Counted from the stretch's first letter, positions 39,694-48,403 are shown. The stretch: DNA of 64,000 nt from Streptomyces sp. NBC_00249 (GCF_026342355.1 NZ_JAPEMV010000009.1:1-64000), one strand, 5' to 3'. The notes: generated from the letters alone by a model not told the origin. Made by a program: numbers and translations.

Positions 39694-41010
39694 ATGAGCC
39701 TGTCCGTCTCCCGGCGCCTCGCCGCCGCGACCGCTATCGCGGTCGCGGGGCTGTTGTCCGCCACTTCTCCCGCTGCGCTGGCCGCACCCACGGCGGTCAC
39801 CGCCGCGCCGACGCCGCCCGACATCCCGCTGGCCAACGTCAAGGCCCACCTCTCGCAGCTCTCCTCCATCGCCGCCGCCAACGGCGGCAACCGCGCCCAC
39901 GGGCGGACCGGTTACAAGGCATCGATCGACTACGTGAAGGGCAAGCTGGACGCGGCCGGTTTCACCACCACGCTCCAGACCTTCACCAGCAGCGGCGCCA
40001 CCGGCTACAACCTGATCGCCGACTGGCCGGGCGGTGACCCCAACTCGGTGCTGATGTCCGGCTCGCACCTGGACTCGGTGACCTCCGGCGCCGGCATCAA
40101 CGACAACGGTTCGGGCTCGGCGGCCGTCCTGGAGACCGCCCTCGCCGTGTCCCGCGCCAACCTCCAGCCGACGAAGCACCTGCGCTTCGGCTGGTGGGGC
40201 GCGGAGGAGCTGGGCCTGATCGGCTCGAAGTACTACGTCAACAGCCTGCCGGCCGCCGAGAAGGCGAAGATCTCCGGCTACCTGAACTTCGACATGATCG
40301 GCTCGCCGAACCCGGGCTACTTCGTCTACGACGACGACCCGACGATCGAGCAGACCTTCAAGAACTACTACGCGGGCCTCGGCATCTCCACGGAGATCGA
40401 GACCGAGGGCGACGGCCGTTCGGACCACGCGCCCTTCAAGAACGCGGGCATCCCGGTCGGCGGCCTGTTCTCGGGCGCCGACTACACCAAGACGGCGGCC
40501 CAGGCCCAGAAGTGGGGCGGCACCTCCGGTCAGGCCTTCGACCGCTGCTACCACTCCTCGTGCGACAGCCTGACGAACATCAACGACACCGCCCTGGACC
40601 GCAACTCGGACGCCATCGCGTACGCGATCTGGAACCTCGGGGCGGCCACCCCGGTCCCGCCGGGCCCGTCCTTCGAGAACACGGCGGACGTCACGATCCC
40701 GGACTCCCCCGCCGCCGCGGTGACCTCGCCGATCACGGTGTCGGGCGTCACGGGCAACGCGCCGGCCACCACCAAGGTCGACGTGAACATCGTCCACACC
40801 TACCGCGGTGACCTGGTGATCAACCTGATCGCCCCGGACGGCACGGCGTACCTGCTGAAGAACTCCGGCTCGGACTCCGCCGACAACGTGATCGCCAGCT
40901 ACACGGTGAACGCGTCGAGCGAGGTCGCCAACGGGGTCTGGAAGCTCCAGGTCAAGGACGTGGCGGCGCAGGACGTCGGCTACATCAACAGCTGGAAGAT
41001 CACCTTCTGA
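39694..41010 (+). CDS. Secreted M28 zinc aminopeptidase (S. griseus aminopeptidase-like) with P-domain
   Basis: Predicted 438 aa, ATG start. A Sec signal peptide covers about residues 1-31 (hydrophobic core, ALAA cleavage area). The M28 catalytic domain spans about 45-320. The zinc ligands are all visible: His in GSHLDSV, Asp in GINDNGSG, Glu-Glu in WGAEELGL, Asp in NFDMIGSP and His in RCYHSSCDS. The order and spacing match S. griseus aminopeptidase, which removes hydrophobic N-terminal residues with two zinc ions and is calcium-stimulated. A C-terminal proprotein-convertase P-type domain follows (about 325-438; VTSPITVSGV...GDLVINLIAPDGTAYLL). It probably takes part in extracellular peptide use. 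Confidence 0.94.
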   Translation: MSLSVSRRLAAATAIAVAGLLSATSPAALAAPTAVTAAPTPPDIPLANVKAHLSQLSSIAAANGGNRAHGRTGYKASIDYVKGKLDAAGFTTTLQTFTSSGATGYNLIADWPGGDPNSVLMSGSHLDSVTSGAGINDNGSGSAAVLETALAVSRANLQPTKHLRFGWWGAEELGLIGSKYYVNSLPAAEKAKISGYLNFDMIGSPNPGYFVYDDDPTIEQTFKNYYAGLGISTEIETEGDGRSDHAPFKNAGIPVGGLFSGADYTKTAAQAQKWGGTSGQAFDRCYHSSCDSLTNINDTALDRNSDAIAYAIWNLGAATPVPPGPSFENTADVTIPDSPAAAVTSPITVSGVTGNAPATTKVDVNIVHTYRGDLVINLIAPDGTAYLLKNSGSDSADNVIASYTVNASSEVANGVWKLQVKDVAAQDVGYINSWKITF

Positions 41011-41050
41011 CAGATCTGACAGGTCTGACAGCTCTGATCGGCGAAAAACG

Positions 41051-41072
41051 CCTAGTGGTCTAGACCTCTAGG
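41051..41072. promoter_or_regulatory. Probable DasR-responsive element (dre)
   Basis: A 22 bp palindrome with only one mismatched pair, centred on GGTCTAGACC. Its core at 41054-41069, AGTGGTCTAGACCTCT, differs at one position from the dre consensus A(C/G)TGGTCTAGACCA(C/G)T bound by the GntR regulator DasR, the GlcNAc-responsive repressor of streptomycetes. It lies 25 bp before the start of a hypothetical gene and 40 bp after the aminopeptidase stop. Match is seen; binding is inferred. Confidence 0.7.
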
Positions 41073-41096
41073 GCTCCGGCGTGGTCTGATCGGATC

Positions 41097-41495
41097 ATGC
41101 CGGAGCTCATCGCCGCCCTGTTCACCCTGCTCGCGCAGGCCGCCGCCGCCGTCAACCCCGCACTCCTGGTGCGCAGACGGCGGCGGCTGCGGCGTCTCGC
41201 GGACCACGCGCAGGGCCGCGCCGTGCACGTCCCGTGCGACCTGCGGGACCGGGAACTCACCGCCGGCCAGTGGCGCGAGGGGCACCTCGCACTCCCCCCG
41301 GGCGGGGCGGGCGGGCCGGTCCGCTGGCAGGCGAAGGACACGCAGGCGGGCGGGGAGACGGACTTCCCGCCCCTGGAGCCCGTCTCCGCCGACGAGATCA
41401 GCGTCGCCTTCCGCTCCGAGGACGGCGCGACCGAGCTGCGCCTGCACCCCGACGAGGCCCCGATGGTCCTACGCGTCCTCGCCGGCCGTGCGTAG
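41097..41495 (+). CDS. Small hypothetical protein with N-terminal membrane segment
   Basis: Predicted 132 aa, not recognised. Residues 1-23 are hydrophobic (a likely single membrane anchor or uncleaved signal), followed by the very basic RRRRRLRR stretch and then a soluble part. A rough resemblance to DUF2550-type actinobacterial proteins (short anchor, Arg cluster, beta-rich tail with a W-x-G-x-L-x-L pattern) is not strong enough to name it. The probable DasR site is 25 bp upstream and there is no clear RBS, so translation may be leaderless. Its last 27 bp overlap the convergent toxin-like gene. Confidence 0.65.
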   Translation: MPELIAALFTLLAQAAAAVNPALLVRRRRRLRRLADHAQGRAVHVPCDLRDRELTAGQWREGHLALPPGGAGGPVRWQAKDTQAGGETDFPPLEPVSADEISVAFRSEDGATELRLHPDEAPMVLRVLAGRA

Positions 41496-41885
41496 CGAGG
41501 CGGGCAGCGGGTCCTGGATCCGGGCCCGGAGTTCCCGCGCGACCGCCGCGACGTCCGCGCGGCCCAGCTTCGCGGCCTCCACCAGATCGCCGAGCTCCTC
41601 GGGCGAGGGCAGTTGCTTCGCCCCGGCCACCCGCAGGTACGAGCGGGTGGCGGCGGCCGCGTAGAACTCGTTCATCGGGGATTCCAGCGCCGGGCAGACG
41701 GCGAGCGTGTGCAGGAAGGCCGCGGCCCGCCAGGCGGTGTCGGGGGCGGGCTGCTCGGGCACGAGCACCAGGTCGTTCTGGTGCCGGGCGACGGCGGCGG
41801 CCACCCCGGAGGGGTCCCATACGGCGGGATCCGACGGCAGGTGGTGGGCGAGGGCGGTCCAGGCCCATTCCATGGTGATCTTCAA
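41469..41885 (-). CDS. Doc/Fic-like toxin component lacking the catalytic motif
   Basis: Predicted 138 aa from a TTG start that overlaps the antitoxin stop by 4 bp; an ATG at 41873 with GAAG upstream is an alternative (134 aa). The helix RAAAFLHTLAVCPALESPMNEFYAAAATRSYLRVAG (split here by function) lines up with the Doc core, where HxLx...DGNKRTA holds the catalytic loop. Here the loop reads ALESPMNE, so the Asn, Lys and Arg needed for kinase or AMP transfer activity are gone. It resembles short Streptomyces proteins annotated as fic-family toxin components. Function as an active toxin is therefore uncertain. Confidence 0.65.
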   Translation of the reverse strand: MKITMEWAWTALAHHLPSDPAVWDPSGVAAAVARHQNDLVLVPEQPAPDTAWRAAAFLHTLAVCPALESPMNEFYAAAATRSYLRVAGAKQLPSPEELGDLVEAAKLGRADVAAVARELRARIQDPLPASLRTAGEDA

Positions 41886-42085
41886 TTGCCGAACCGCTCC
41901 TGGAAGTAGCTCCAGTGGTCGGCGAACTCCTCGATGCCGGACAGGAACCGCTTGCGGTCCTCGTCCAGTTCGCGTTCCGTGACCTCGGTGATCAGCGCGG
42001 TGACCGTCGTACCCAGGGCCGCCGCGCGCGCCTTGAGGCGTTCGTGGAACTCTTCGTCCAGGCGGATGGTGACGTGTCTCGACAT
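41882..42085 (-). CDS. Ribbon-helix-helix antitoxin
   Basis: Predicted 67 aa from ATG 42085; the open frame extends 22 codons further but crosses the operator-like palindrome, so the shorter start is preferred. Residues 2-45 (SRHVTIRLDEEFHERLKARA and the following ALGTTVTALITEVTEREL) form a ribbon-helix-helix: a beta strand with alternating R-V-I-L, then two helices. The C-terminal 20 residues are acidic and aromatic and would bind the toxin. Translationally coupled to the Doc-like gene. It probably represses its own promoter through the palindrome just upstream. Confidence 0.8.
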   Translation of the reverse strand: MSRHVTIRLDEEFHERLKARAAALGTTVTALITEVTERELDEDRKRFLSGIEEFADHWSYFQERFGN

Positions 42086-42095
42086 GGCTTTCACG

Positions 42096-42115
42096 GTACA
42101 GCGGCCGTGCTGTAC
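42096..42115. promoter_or_regulatory. Probable operator of the RHH antitoxin
   Basis: Perfect 7 bp inverted repeat GTACAGC (42096-42102) and GCTGTAC (42109-42115) with a 6 bp spacer, starting 11 bp upstream of the antitoxin ATG. Position and symmetry fit toxin-antitoxin autoregulation. Confidence 0.6.
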
Positions 42116-42132
42116 GCAGGAGGGGAACGGCA

Positions 42133-42170
42133 GAAGGGTGGCCCGGGACACAGGTCCCGGGCCACCCTTC
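42133..42170. terminator. Intrinsic terminator after the LolA-like gene
   Basis: 16 bp perfect stem between 42133-42148 and 42155-42170 (GAAGGGTGGCCCGGGA and its complement), loop of 6. It lies 30 bp downstream of the minus-strand LolA-like gene and shields the antitoxin promoter from read-through. Confidence 0.85.
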
Positions 42171-42201
42171 GCGGTGGCGCCGCTACTTCACGCAGCCGCC
42201 G

Positions 42202-43422
42202 TCACTTCGCGGCGTCGGCCGTCTTGACCAGCTGGTCCTTGGTGACCGCGCCAACGTAGACCTTGCCGTCGTCCGTGATCAGGGCGTTGACCAGGCGGGT
42301 CGAGAAGACCCGCCCCTCGCCGAACTTGCCGGTGACCTTGTCCCCGAGGGAGTTCAGGAACTGCTTGGCCTCCTTCGGGGCGTTCTTGTCGTTCTCCAGG
42401 TCCTTCAGGCTCTTGCCCGAGGCGCCCGCACCGGTGTCGATGCGCGCGACCGTGGCCCAGCCCTCGCCCAGGATCTTCGTGTCGCCCTTGCCGTTTGCCC
42501 CGCCGGTCAGCGCGTCCAGGCCGGGGAAGGACTCGAGCGCCTTGAACTCCTTGCCGTGCTCCTTGGCCTTGCCCTCCGCGCCTTCGGTGCCCTCGGTGAC
42601 CTTGGCACCCTTCGGCGGGGTGAAGGTGAAGGCGTCGGCGGCGGGCTTGGCGAAGTCGACCTGGGTGAAGCCCGCGTCGACGATCGGCTTGCCACCCTGG
42701 CTGGACAGCAGCTGGACCCGCAGCGGCACGCCGTTCTTGGCGTCCACCGCGATCTGCACCGAGCCGACCGTGGAGCCGGACTGCTTCGGCTTCAGCACCA
42801 GCTGGTAGGCGTCGCGTCCGGCGACCTGCGCGGTGTCGCCGACGCTGACGTCGGTGGTCGGGCCGGCGGCCTTGAGGATGTCCTGGGCGATCTGCTGCGG
42901 GGAGGTGGCGAGGCGGTCGGCGGTCTTCTTGTGGTCGCCGCCCTTCTCGCCGCCGCGCTCGGCGTCCTTCTCGTGGAAGACCTCGTTGGACTTGGAGTCG
43001 TAGCCCCACACGTCGGCGCCGTTGTGGACGAGGGTGTACTCGTCCTTCCCGTCGAGGAAGGTCAGCTTCTGGCGGTCCGGGCCGTCGGCCGCGACCCGGA
43101 AGGTGTGCGTGCCGTTGGCCAGCTGCGCGATCTTGTCCTCGGGGTTGGCCGAGCCGCCGGCCACACCGCCGCCGCCCAGCAGGCCGGTGGCCAGCTTGGG
43201 CAGGCCGAGGTCGGTGGTGAGCTTGGCGGTGCCGGAGAGCTGCTGCGCGTCGGACGCCGCGACCTTCTCGATGAGCTGCTGCGCCGTCACCTTGGGCAGG
43301 TCCGGGCCCCCGGCGTTGGCGAAGGCCGGAACCATCGCCACGGTTGCGGCGGCGACACCCGCCACCGCCACCGGTACGGCGTACCGTGCGGCCTTGCGCG
43401 AGGTCTTCGTGTTCGCTGCCAT
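42202..43422 (-). CDS. Secreted or membrane-anchored LolA/RseB-like protein
   Basis: Predicted 406 aa, ATG start. A signal or anchor covers residues 1-37 (KTSRKAARYAVPVAVAGVAAATVAMVPAFANA). The mature part has an alternating-strand pattern (LSGTAKLTTDLGLP, THTFRVAADGPDRQKLTFLDGKDEYTLVHNGADVWGYDS), then VAGRDAYQLVLKPKQSGSTVGSVQIAVDAKNGVPLRVQL, as in actinobacterial proteins of the LolA/RseB or DUF2092 superfamily. This incomplete-barrel fold binds lipid or senses envelope stress. The gene is alone, with its own terminator. No lipobox Cys is present. The family call is moderately sure; the ligand is unknown. Confidence 0.75.
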   Translation of the reverse strand: MAANTKTSRKAARYAVPVAVAGVAAATVAMVPAFANAGGPDLPKVTAQQLIEKVAASDAQQLSGTAKLTTDLGLPKLATGLLGGGGVAGGSANPEDKIAQLANGTHTFRVAADGPDRQKLTFLDGKDEYTLVHNGADVWGYDSKSNEVFHEKDAERGGEKGGDHKKTADRLATSPQQIAQDILKAAGPTTDVSVGDTAQVAGRDAYQLVLKPKQSGSTVGSVQIAVDAKNGVPLRVQLLSSQGGKPIVDAGFTQVDFAKPAADAFTFTPPKGAKVTEGTEGAEGKAKEHGKEFKALESFPGLDALTGGANGKGDTKILGEGWATVARIDTGAGASGKSLKDLENDKNAPKEAKQFLNSLGDKVTGKFGEGRVFSTRLVNALITDDGKVYVGAVTKDQLVKTADAAK

Positions 43423-43580
43423 GTCAGTGCCCTGCCCTCTGTGTCGTCAATGGCGGCGGCCCCCGTGGCGCCGCGCTCACCCGATCCGGTGGGGTTGATG
43501 ACTCCATCTGACCAAATTCGGGCGCACCGGGCGTCAGTCCCCGGAATCAACTCCGCGTACGACCGTGGGATGACACGGAA

Positions 43581-43628
43581 AGGGCCCTCCTCCCCCGACC
43601 CGTAAGGGTCGCGGGGGCAGCAGGGCCC
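43581..43628. terminator. Intrinsic terminator after the polyprenyl synthase gene
   Basis: Long hairpin: outer arms AGGGCCCT at 43581-43588 and 43621-43628 type sequence, inner stem CCCCCGACCC against GGGTC-GC-GGGGG with a two-base bulge and GTAA loop. It is 22 bp from the stop codon of the minus-strand gene. Confidence 0.8.
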
Positions 43629-43650
43629 TGTCCTGGGAAGTTCGGCCTGG

Positions 43651-44661
43651 TCAGCCCGCGCGGTGCACCACCGCGTCGCACAGCTCCTCCAGCGCGGACT
43701 TCGCGAAGCACTCCGGCAGCGGGGCGAGCATGGCGCGCGCGTCCTCGGCGTACTGGATGGTGTCGCGGCGCGCCAGCTCCAGCGCGGGGTGCACCCGCAG
43801 CCGGGCCAGGACCTCGGCGTGCAGGGCGTCGTCCGTGAGGTCGCCGTCCAGCATCTTCACGAGTTCCAGGTCCTCGGGGCGGCCGCCCTGGTCCGCGATC
43901 TCCCGCAGCCGCAGCACGGGCAGCGTCGGGATGCCCTCGCGGAGGTCGGTGCCGGGGGTCTTGCCGGACTCGTGGGAGTCGGAGGCGATGTCGAGGACGT
44001 CGTCGGCGAGCTGGAAGGCGGTGCCGAGGCGCTCGCCGTACTGGGTGAGGATGTCGACGACGGACTCGTCGGCGCCGGACATCAGCGCGCCGAAGCGGCC
44101 GGAGACCGCGATGAGCGAGCCGGTCTTGCCGGCGATGACGTCGAGGTAGTGGGCGACGGGGTCGCGGCCGTCGCGCGGACCGGCCGTCTCCAGGATCTGG
44201 CCCGTCACGAGCCGCTCGAAGGCCTCCGCCTGGATGCGTACGGCTTCCGGCCCGAGGTCCGCCAGGATGTGCGAGGCGCGGGCGAACAGGAAGTCACCCG
44301 TCAGGACGGCCACGGAGTTGCCCCAGCGGGCGTTGGCGCTCTCCACCCCGCGGCGGACGTCCGCCTCGTCCATGACGTCGTCGTGGTAGAGCGTGGCCAG
44401 GTGCGTGAGCTCGACGACCACCGCGGACGGCACGATGCCGGGCGCGTAGGGGTCGCCGAAGCGGGACGCGAGCATCACCAGCAGCGGGCGGAACCGCTTG
44501 CCTCCGGCCCGCACGAGGTGCTGTGCGGCCTCGGTGATGAAGGGGACTTCGCTCTTGGTGGCTTCCAGCAGACCCGCCTCGACGGCGGCCAGTCCGGCCT
44601 GGACATCGGTTTCAAGAGCCTGGTCCCGCACGCTCAGTCCGAACGGCCCGACGACGGTCAC
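43651..44661 (-). CDS. Trans-polyprenyl diphosphate synthase
   Basis: Predicted 336 aa, GTG start with AGGAGT upstream. The two aspartate-rich motifs are clear: DDVMDEADVRRG near residue 95 and DDVLDIASD near residue 218; GGKRFRPLLVMLASR near 54 and GKTGSLIAVSGRFGA near 178 complete the family set. Small residues before the first motif (LATLYHDD) and the chain-length pocket suggest a medium- to long-chain product. In actinobacteria this member usually makes the menaquinone side chain, which would fit the respiratory complex I genes 13 kb away. Single gene, divergent from the peptide transporter. Confidence 0.92.
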   Translation of the reverse strand: MTVVGPFGLSVRDQALETDVQAGLAAVEAGLLEATKSEVPFITEAAQHLVRAGGKRFRPLLVMLASRFGDPYAPGIVPSAVVVELTHLATLYHDDVMDEADVRRGVESANARWGNSVAVLTGDFLFARASHILADLGPEAVRIQAEAFERLVTGQILETAGPRDGRDPVAHYLDVIAGKTGSLIAVSGRFGALMSGADESVVDILTQYGERLGTAFQLADDVLDIASDSHESGKTPGTDLREGIPTLPVLRLREIADQGGRPEDLELVKMLDGDLTDDALHAEVLARLRVHPALELARRDTIQYAEDARAMLAPLPECFAKSALEELCDAVVHRAG

Positions 44662-44851
44662 GAGGGGTACTCCTGTCTGCTGACGATCACCTTGACGATC
44701 ACATGGATTGTCGATGTGTCGCTGCCATCACTCAAGCCAGCGTATCCGGTCTGTTTTCGATCACCCAGGGCGCCTTCCCGGCCGCCACGCGCGCATCGCC
44801 CGAAGCGCACCGGTATGTTCGGTGGAAGCCGAAACAACCGGAGAATACGTT

Positions 44852-46384
44852 TTGTCCAGATCTTCGACCGCCATAGACGAACCCAGGGATCCGGAGGCGG
44901 ACCAGCCGCCGCCCGGGGACGACCACGCCTTCCTCGGGCACCCCAGGGGTCTCGCCACGCTCTCCGGGCTGGAGGTGTGGGAGCGGTTCTCCTTCCTGGG
45001 CATGCAGGCCATCCTCGTCCTCTACTTCGCGGACACCGTTGCACACGGCGGCCTGGGCATGTCCCCGGGCACCGCCGCCTCCGTGGCGGCGGCCTACGGG
45101 ACCATGGTCTACCTCGTCTCGGTCGCCGGCGGATGGCTCGCCGACCGGATGCTCGGCTCGTACCGCGCCGTCCTCTTCGGCGGCATCCTCATCGCCTGCG
45201 GCCACTACGCCATGGCCGTGCCCACCGCCGCCATGACCTGGGCGGGCCTCGGCCTGATCAGCGCCGGCACCGGCCTGCTCAAGCCCAACGTGGCCAGCAT
45301 GGTGGGCAAGCTGTACCGCACCGACGACGAGCGGCGCGACGCCGGCTTCGCCCTGTACTACATGGGCATCAACATCGGCGCCTTCGCCGGACCCCTGATC
45401 ACCGGCTGGCTCGGCGAGCACAAGGGCTGGCACTGGGGCTTCTCCGCCGCCGCCGTCGGCATGACCGCCGGCCTGGTCCAGTACGTGCTGGGACGCCGCC
45501 ACCTGGCCGGGCGCAAGCATTCGGCCACATCTGTAAATCAACCCGGCGCGCTGGCGCCCGAGGCGATGCGTTCCGCCGTCTGGAAGATCGTCGGCGGGTG
45601 TCTCCTCTTCGCCGTACTCGCCACCCTCCTGGCTGCCATCGGCTGGTTGACGATGGCCCGTTTCGTCGACCTGCTGACCCTCGTGTCGGTGATCGCGCCG
45701 GTCGTCTACTTCGCGCTGATGTTCCGCAGCCCGCGCGTCACGGACGAGGAACGCGGACGGCTGCGCCCGTACGTGGTGCTCTTCCTGGCGTCGGTGGCCT
45801 TCAACTTCATCCTCTTCCAGGCCTACTCGACGATGATGCTGCTGGCCTCGACGAACGCCCGCACCGAGATCCTCGGCTTCCACTTCCCCTCCAGCTGGTA
45901 CGCCTCCGCGCTCGGCGCCTTCGAGGTGCTGCTCGCGCCGGTCGTGGCCGCGCTGTGGGTCCGGATGGGCCGCCGCCAGCCGCACGCCTCGAACAAGATC
46001 GCCATCGGGGTGATCCTGGGCGGCCTGTCCTTCCTGCTGATGGTGATCCCTACCTCCGGGCACGCGGACGACACCTATCAGATGGCCGCCTGGTGGATCG
46101 TCGGCTCGTACCTGCTGCTGGGGCTCGGCGACGTCCTGCTGGAGACCTCCGGCATGTCGGCCACCACCAAGCTCGCCCCCAAGGCGTACGCCAGCCAGAC
46201 CATGGCCCTGTGGTTCCTCTCGCTGGCGCTCGCCAACGGAATCCAGGCACAGGTCGTCAAGCTCTACGGCCACGTCTCCAACCCGGCGTACTTCGGCGTC
46301 AACGGCGCCCTCGCGATCGGCGTCGGCCTGGCCGTGATCGCCCTGGCGCCCTGGCTGCGCCGCACGATGCACCCCGTTCACTGA
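44852..46384 (+). CDS. Proton-dependent oligopeptide transporter (POT/PTR family)
   Basis: Start TTG 44852 chosen because CGGAG ends 8 bp upstream; the longer frame from 44708 has no RBS and overlaps the divergent promoter area. This gives 510 aa, the usual length. A 35-residue acidic tail precedes helix 1, which carries the POT signature GLEVWERFSFLGMQAILVLY (ExxERFxYYG type). NVASMVGKLY and GFALYYMGINIGAFAGPLITG form the second PTR signature region. About 14 hydrophobic segments. It imports di- and tripeptides with protons. The next gene, a peptidase 12 bp downstream, suggests uptake and hydrolysis in one operon. Confidence 0.93.
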   Translation: MSRSSTAIDEPRDPEADQPPPGDDHAFLGHPRGLATLSGLEVWERFSFLGMQAILVLYFADTVAHGGLGMSPGTAASVAAAYGTMVYLVSVAGGWLADRMLGSYRAVLFGGILIACGHYAMAVPTAAMTWAGLGLISAGTGLLKPNVASMVGKLYRTDDERRDAGFALYYMGINIGAFAGPLITGWLGEHKGWHWGFSAAAVGMTAGLVQYVLGRRHLAGRKHSATSVNQPGALAPEAMRSAVWKIVGGCLLFAVLATLLAAIGWLTMARFVDLLTLVSVIAPVVYFALMFRSPRVTDEERGRLRPYVVLFLASVAFNFILFQAYSTMMLLASTNARTEILGFHFPSSWYASALGAFEVLLAPVVAALWVRMGRRQPHASNKIAIGVILGGLSFLLMVIPTSGHADDTYQMAAWWIVGSYLLLGLGDVLLETSGMSATTKLAPKAYASQTMALWFLSLALANGIQAQVVKLYGHVSNPAYFGVNGALAIGVGLAVIALAPWLRRTMHPVH

Positions 46385-46396
46385 GATGGATGCCGC

Positions 46397-48403
46397 ATGA
46401 TCATCCGCACCGAGTTCCCGTACACCGCCACCCACGAGGATGTCCGGATCCCGATGCCCGACGGCGTCGAGCTGTACGCCCGGATCTGGCGCCCGGTCAC
46501 CGACGAGAAGGTCCCGGCGCTGCTGGAGTACCTCCCGTACCGGCTGACCGACTGGACCGCGCCGCGCGACTGGCAGCGCCACCCCTGGTACGCCGGGCAC
46601 GGCTACGCCTCCGTACGCGTCGACGTACGCGGCCACGGCAACAGCGGGGGCCGCCCCGGCGACGAGTACGACGCCCGGGAACTCGCCGACGGGGTCGCGG
46701 TGGTGAAGTGGCTCGCGGCGCAGCCGTGGTGCACGGGCGCGGTGGGGATGTTCGGGATCTCCTGGGGCGGCTTCAACAGCCTCCAGATCGCCGCGCTCGC
46801 ACCGGAGGCGCTGAAGGCGGTCGTCACGGTCTGCTCGACGGACGACCGCTACGACAACGACGTGCACTACATGGGCGGCTCGGTCCTGGCCGTGGACATG
46901 CACGCCTGGGCGGCGACCATGCTGGCCTTCGCCTCCCGCCCCCCGGACCCCCTGTACGCGGGCGAGGGCTGGCGTAAGCAATGGCTGGACCGGCTGGAGG
47001 GCGTGGAGCCGCTGATCCACACCTGGCTCTCGCACCAGACCCGCGACGCCTACTGGCGCCACGGCAGCGTCTGCGAGGACTACGGGGCGATCCGTGCGGC
47101 CGTCCTCGCGGTCGGCGGCTGGCACGACCCGTACCGGGACACCGTGCTCCGGCTGACCGCCGCGCTGCCCGCGTCCCGGGTGCGGGGGCTGATCGGGCCC
47201 TGGTCGCACCAGTACCCCGACCGGGGGCTGCCGCCGGGCCCGGCCATCGGCTTCCTCCAGGAAACCCTGCGCTGGTGGGACCACTGGCTCAAGGGCGAGG
47301 ACGACGGGGTCATGGAGGAGCCGCTGCTGCGCGCCTGGATCAGCGAGTCGCACCCGCCGGCCACCGTGTACGAGCGGCTGGAGGGCCGCTGGGTCGGCGA
47401 GCGCGCGTGGCCGTCGCCGGCGGTGGTGCCGGTGTCGTACGGACTCCAGGGCCTGCCGGTGGCGGTGGCCTCGCCGCAGCACACCGGGCTCGACGCCGGG
47501 CGCTTCTTCCCCTTCGGCAACGACGCCGACCTGCCGCCGGACCAGCGGGAGGAGGACGCCAAGTCGGCGTGCTTCGAGTTCCCCGTGCCGGACGGGGAGC
47601 CCGTGGAGATCCTCGGCAGGCCCTCGGTGACGCTGCGGCTGCGGATGGACGTCCCGTACGGGCAGGTCGTGGCCCGGCTGTGCGACGTCGCCCCCGACGG
47701 GGCCTCGACGCTGATCACGCGGGGCGCGCTGAACCTGTCGGCGCGCCAGGGGCGGGAGCGGGCCGTGCCGTGGACGCCGGGCGCGGAGGAGGACGTCACC
47801 TTCGAGCTGAACGGCATCGGGCACGCCTTCCCGCCCGGGCACCGGATCCGGCTCGCGGTGTCCTCCGCGTACTGGCCGTGGATCTGGCCGCGGGCCGGCT
47901 CGGAAGCCGGCTGGACCCTGGACCCGGCGGGCAGCACCCTCGAACTCCCGGTCCGCTCCGGCTCCCCCGCCGCCGACGCGGGCATCGTCTTCGAGGCGCC
48001 CGAGCAGTCGGCACCGCTGGGGGTCGTGTACCCGGAGACCCTGGACGAGCCGCGGCCGGAGCGGGTCGTCGTACGGGACGTCGCGCGCGGGGCCTGGCGG
48101 CTGGAGGTGGACCCGCGGTACGGGGGCACCCGGATCTACCCGGACGGACTGGAGTTCAGCGAGGACGCGCAGGAGGTCTACGAGATCCGCGATGGCGACG
48201 CCCTGTCCGCGCGGACGCGGTCGGAGTGGCGGATCCGGCTGCACCGGCCGGAACTGGGCTGGGACGCGCGGGTGGAAACCCGCTCGGAGATCACGTGCGA
48301 CGAGGGCGGCTTCCTCACCTCGAACGAGGTCGTCTGCCGCGAGGGCGACGAGGTCGTCTTCCACCGCACCTGGGAACGCCGCCTCCCCCGCGCGGCGGGC
48401 TAG
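46397..48403 (+). CDS. CocE/NonD-family alpha/beta hydrolase (X-Pro dipeptidyl-peptidase S15-like)
   Basis: Predicted 668 aa, ATG start. The N-terminal alpha/beta hydrolase has the nucleophile elbow GISWGG (near residue 122), Asp in GGWHDPYRD (near 237) and His in GPWSHQYP (near 270) as a Ser-Asp-His triad. DVRGHGNSGG near 75 is also typical. The C-terminal half (about 380-560) is the jelly-roll X-Pro dipeptidyl-peptidase domain, with FPPGHRIRLAVSSAYWP. No signal peptide is visible, so it acts inside the cell, probably on peptides brought in by the transporter encoded 12 bp upstream. An ester or amide substrate other than a peptide is possible. Confidence 0.92.
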   Translation: MIIRTEFPYTATHEDVRIPMPDGVELYARIWRPVTDEKVPALLEYLPYRLTDWTAPRDWQRHPWYAGHGYASVRVDVRGHGNSGGRPGDEYDARELADGVAVVKWLAAQPWCTGAVGMFGISWGGFNSLQIAALAPEALKAVVTVCSTDDRYDNDVHYMGGSVLAVDMHAWAATMLAFASRPPDPLYAGEGWRKQWLDRLEGVEPLIHTWLSHQTRDAYWRHGSVCEDYGAIRAAVLAVGGWHDPYRDTVLRLTAALPASRVRGLIGPWSHQYPDRGLPPGPAIGFLQETLRWWDHWLKGEDDGVMEEPLLRAWISESHPPATVYERLEGRWVGERAWPSPAVVPVSYGLQGLPVAVASPQHTGLDAGRFFPFGNDADLPPDQREEDAKSACFEFPVPDGEPVEILGRPSVTLRLRMDVPYGQVVARLCDVAPDGASTLITRGALNLSARQGRERAVPWTPGAEEDVTFELNGIGHAFPPGHRIRLAVSSAYWPWIWPRAGSEAGWTLDPAGSTLELPVRSGSPAADAGIVFEAPEQSAPLGVVYPETLDEPRPERVVVRDVARGAWRLEVDPRYGGTRIYPDGLEFSEDAQEVYEIRDGDALSARTRSEWRIRLHRPELGWDARVETRSEITCDEGGFLTSNEVVCREGDEVVFHRTWERRLPRAAG

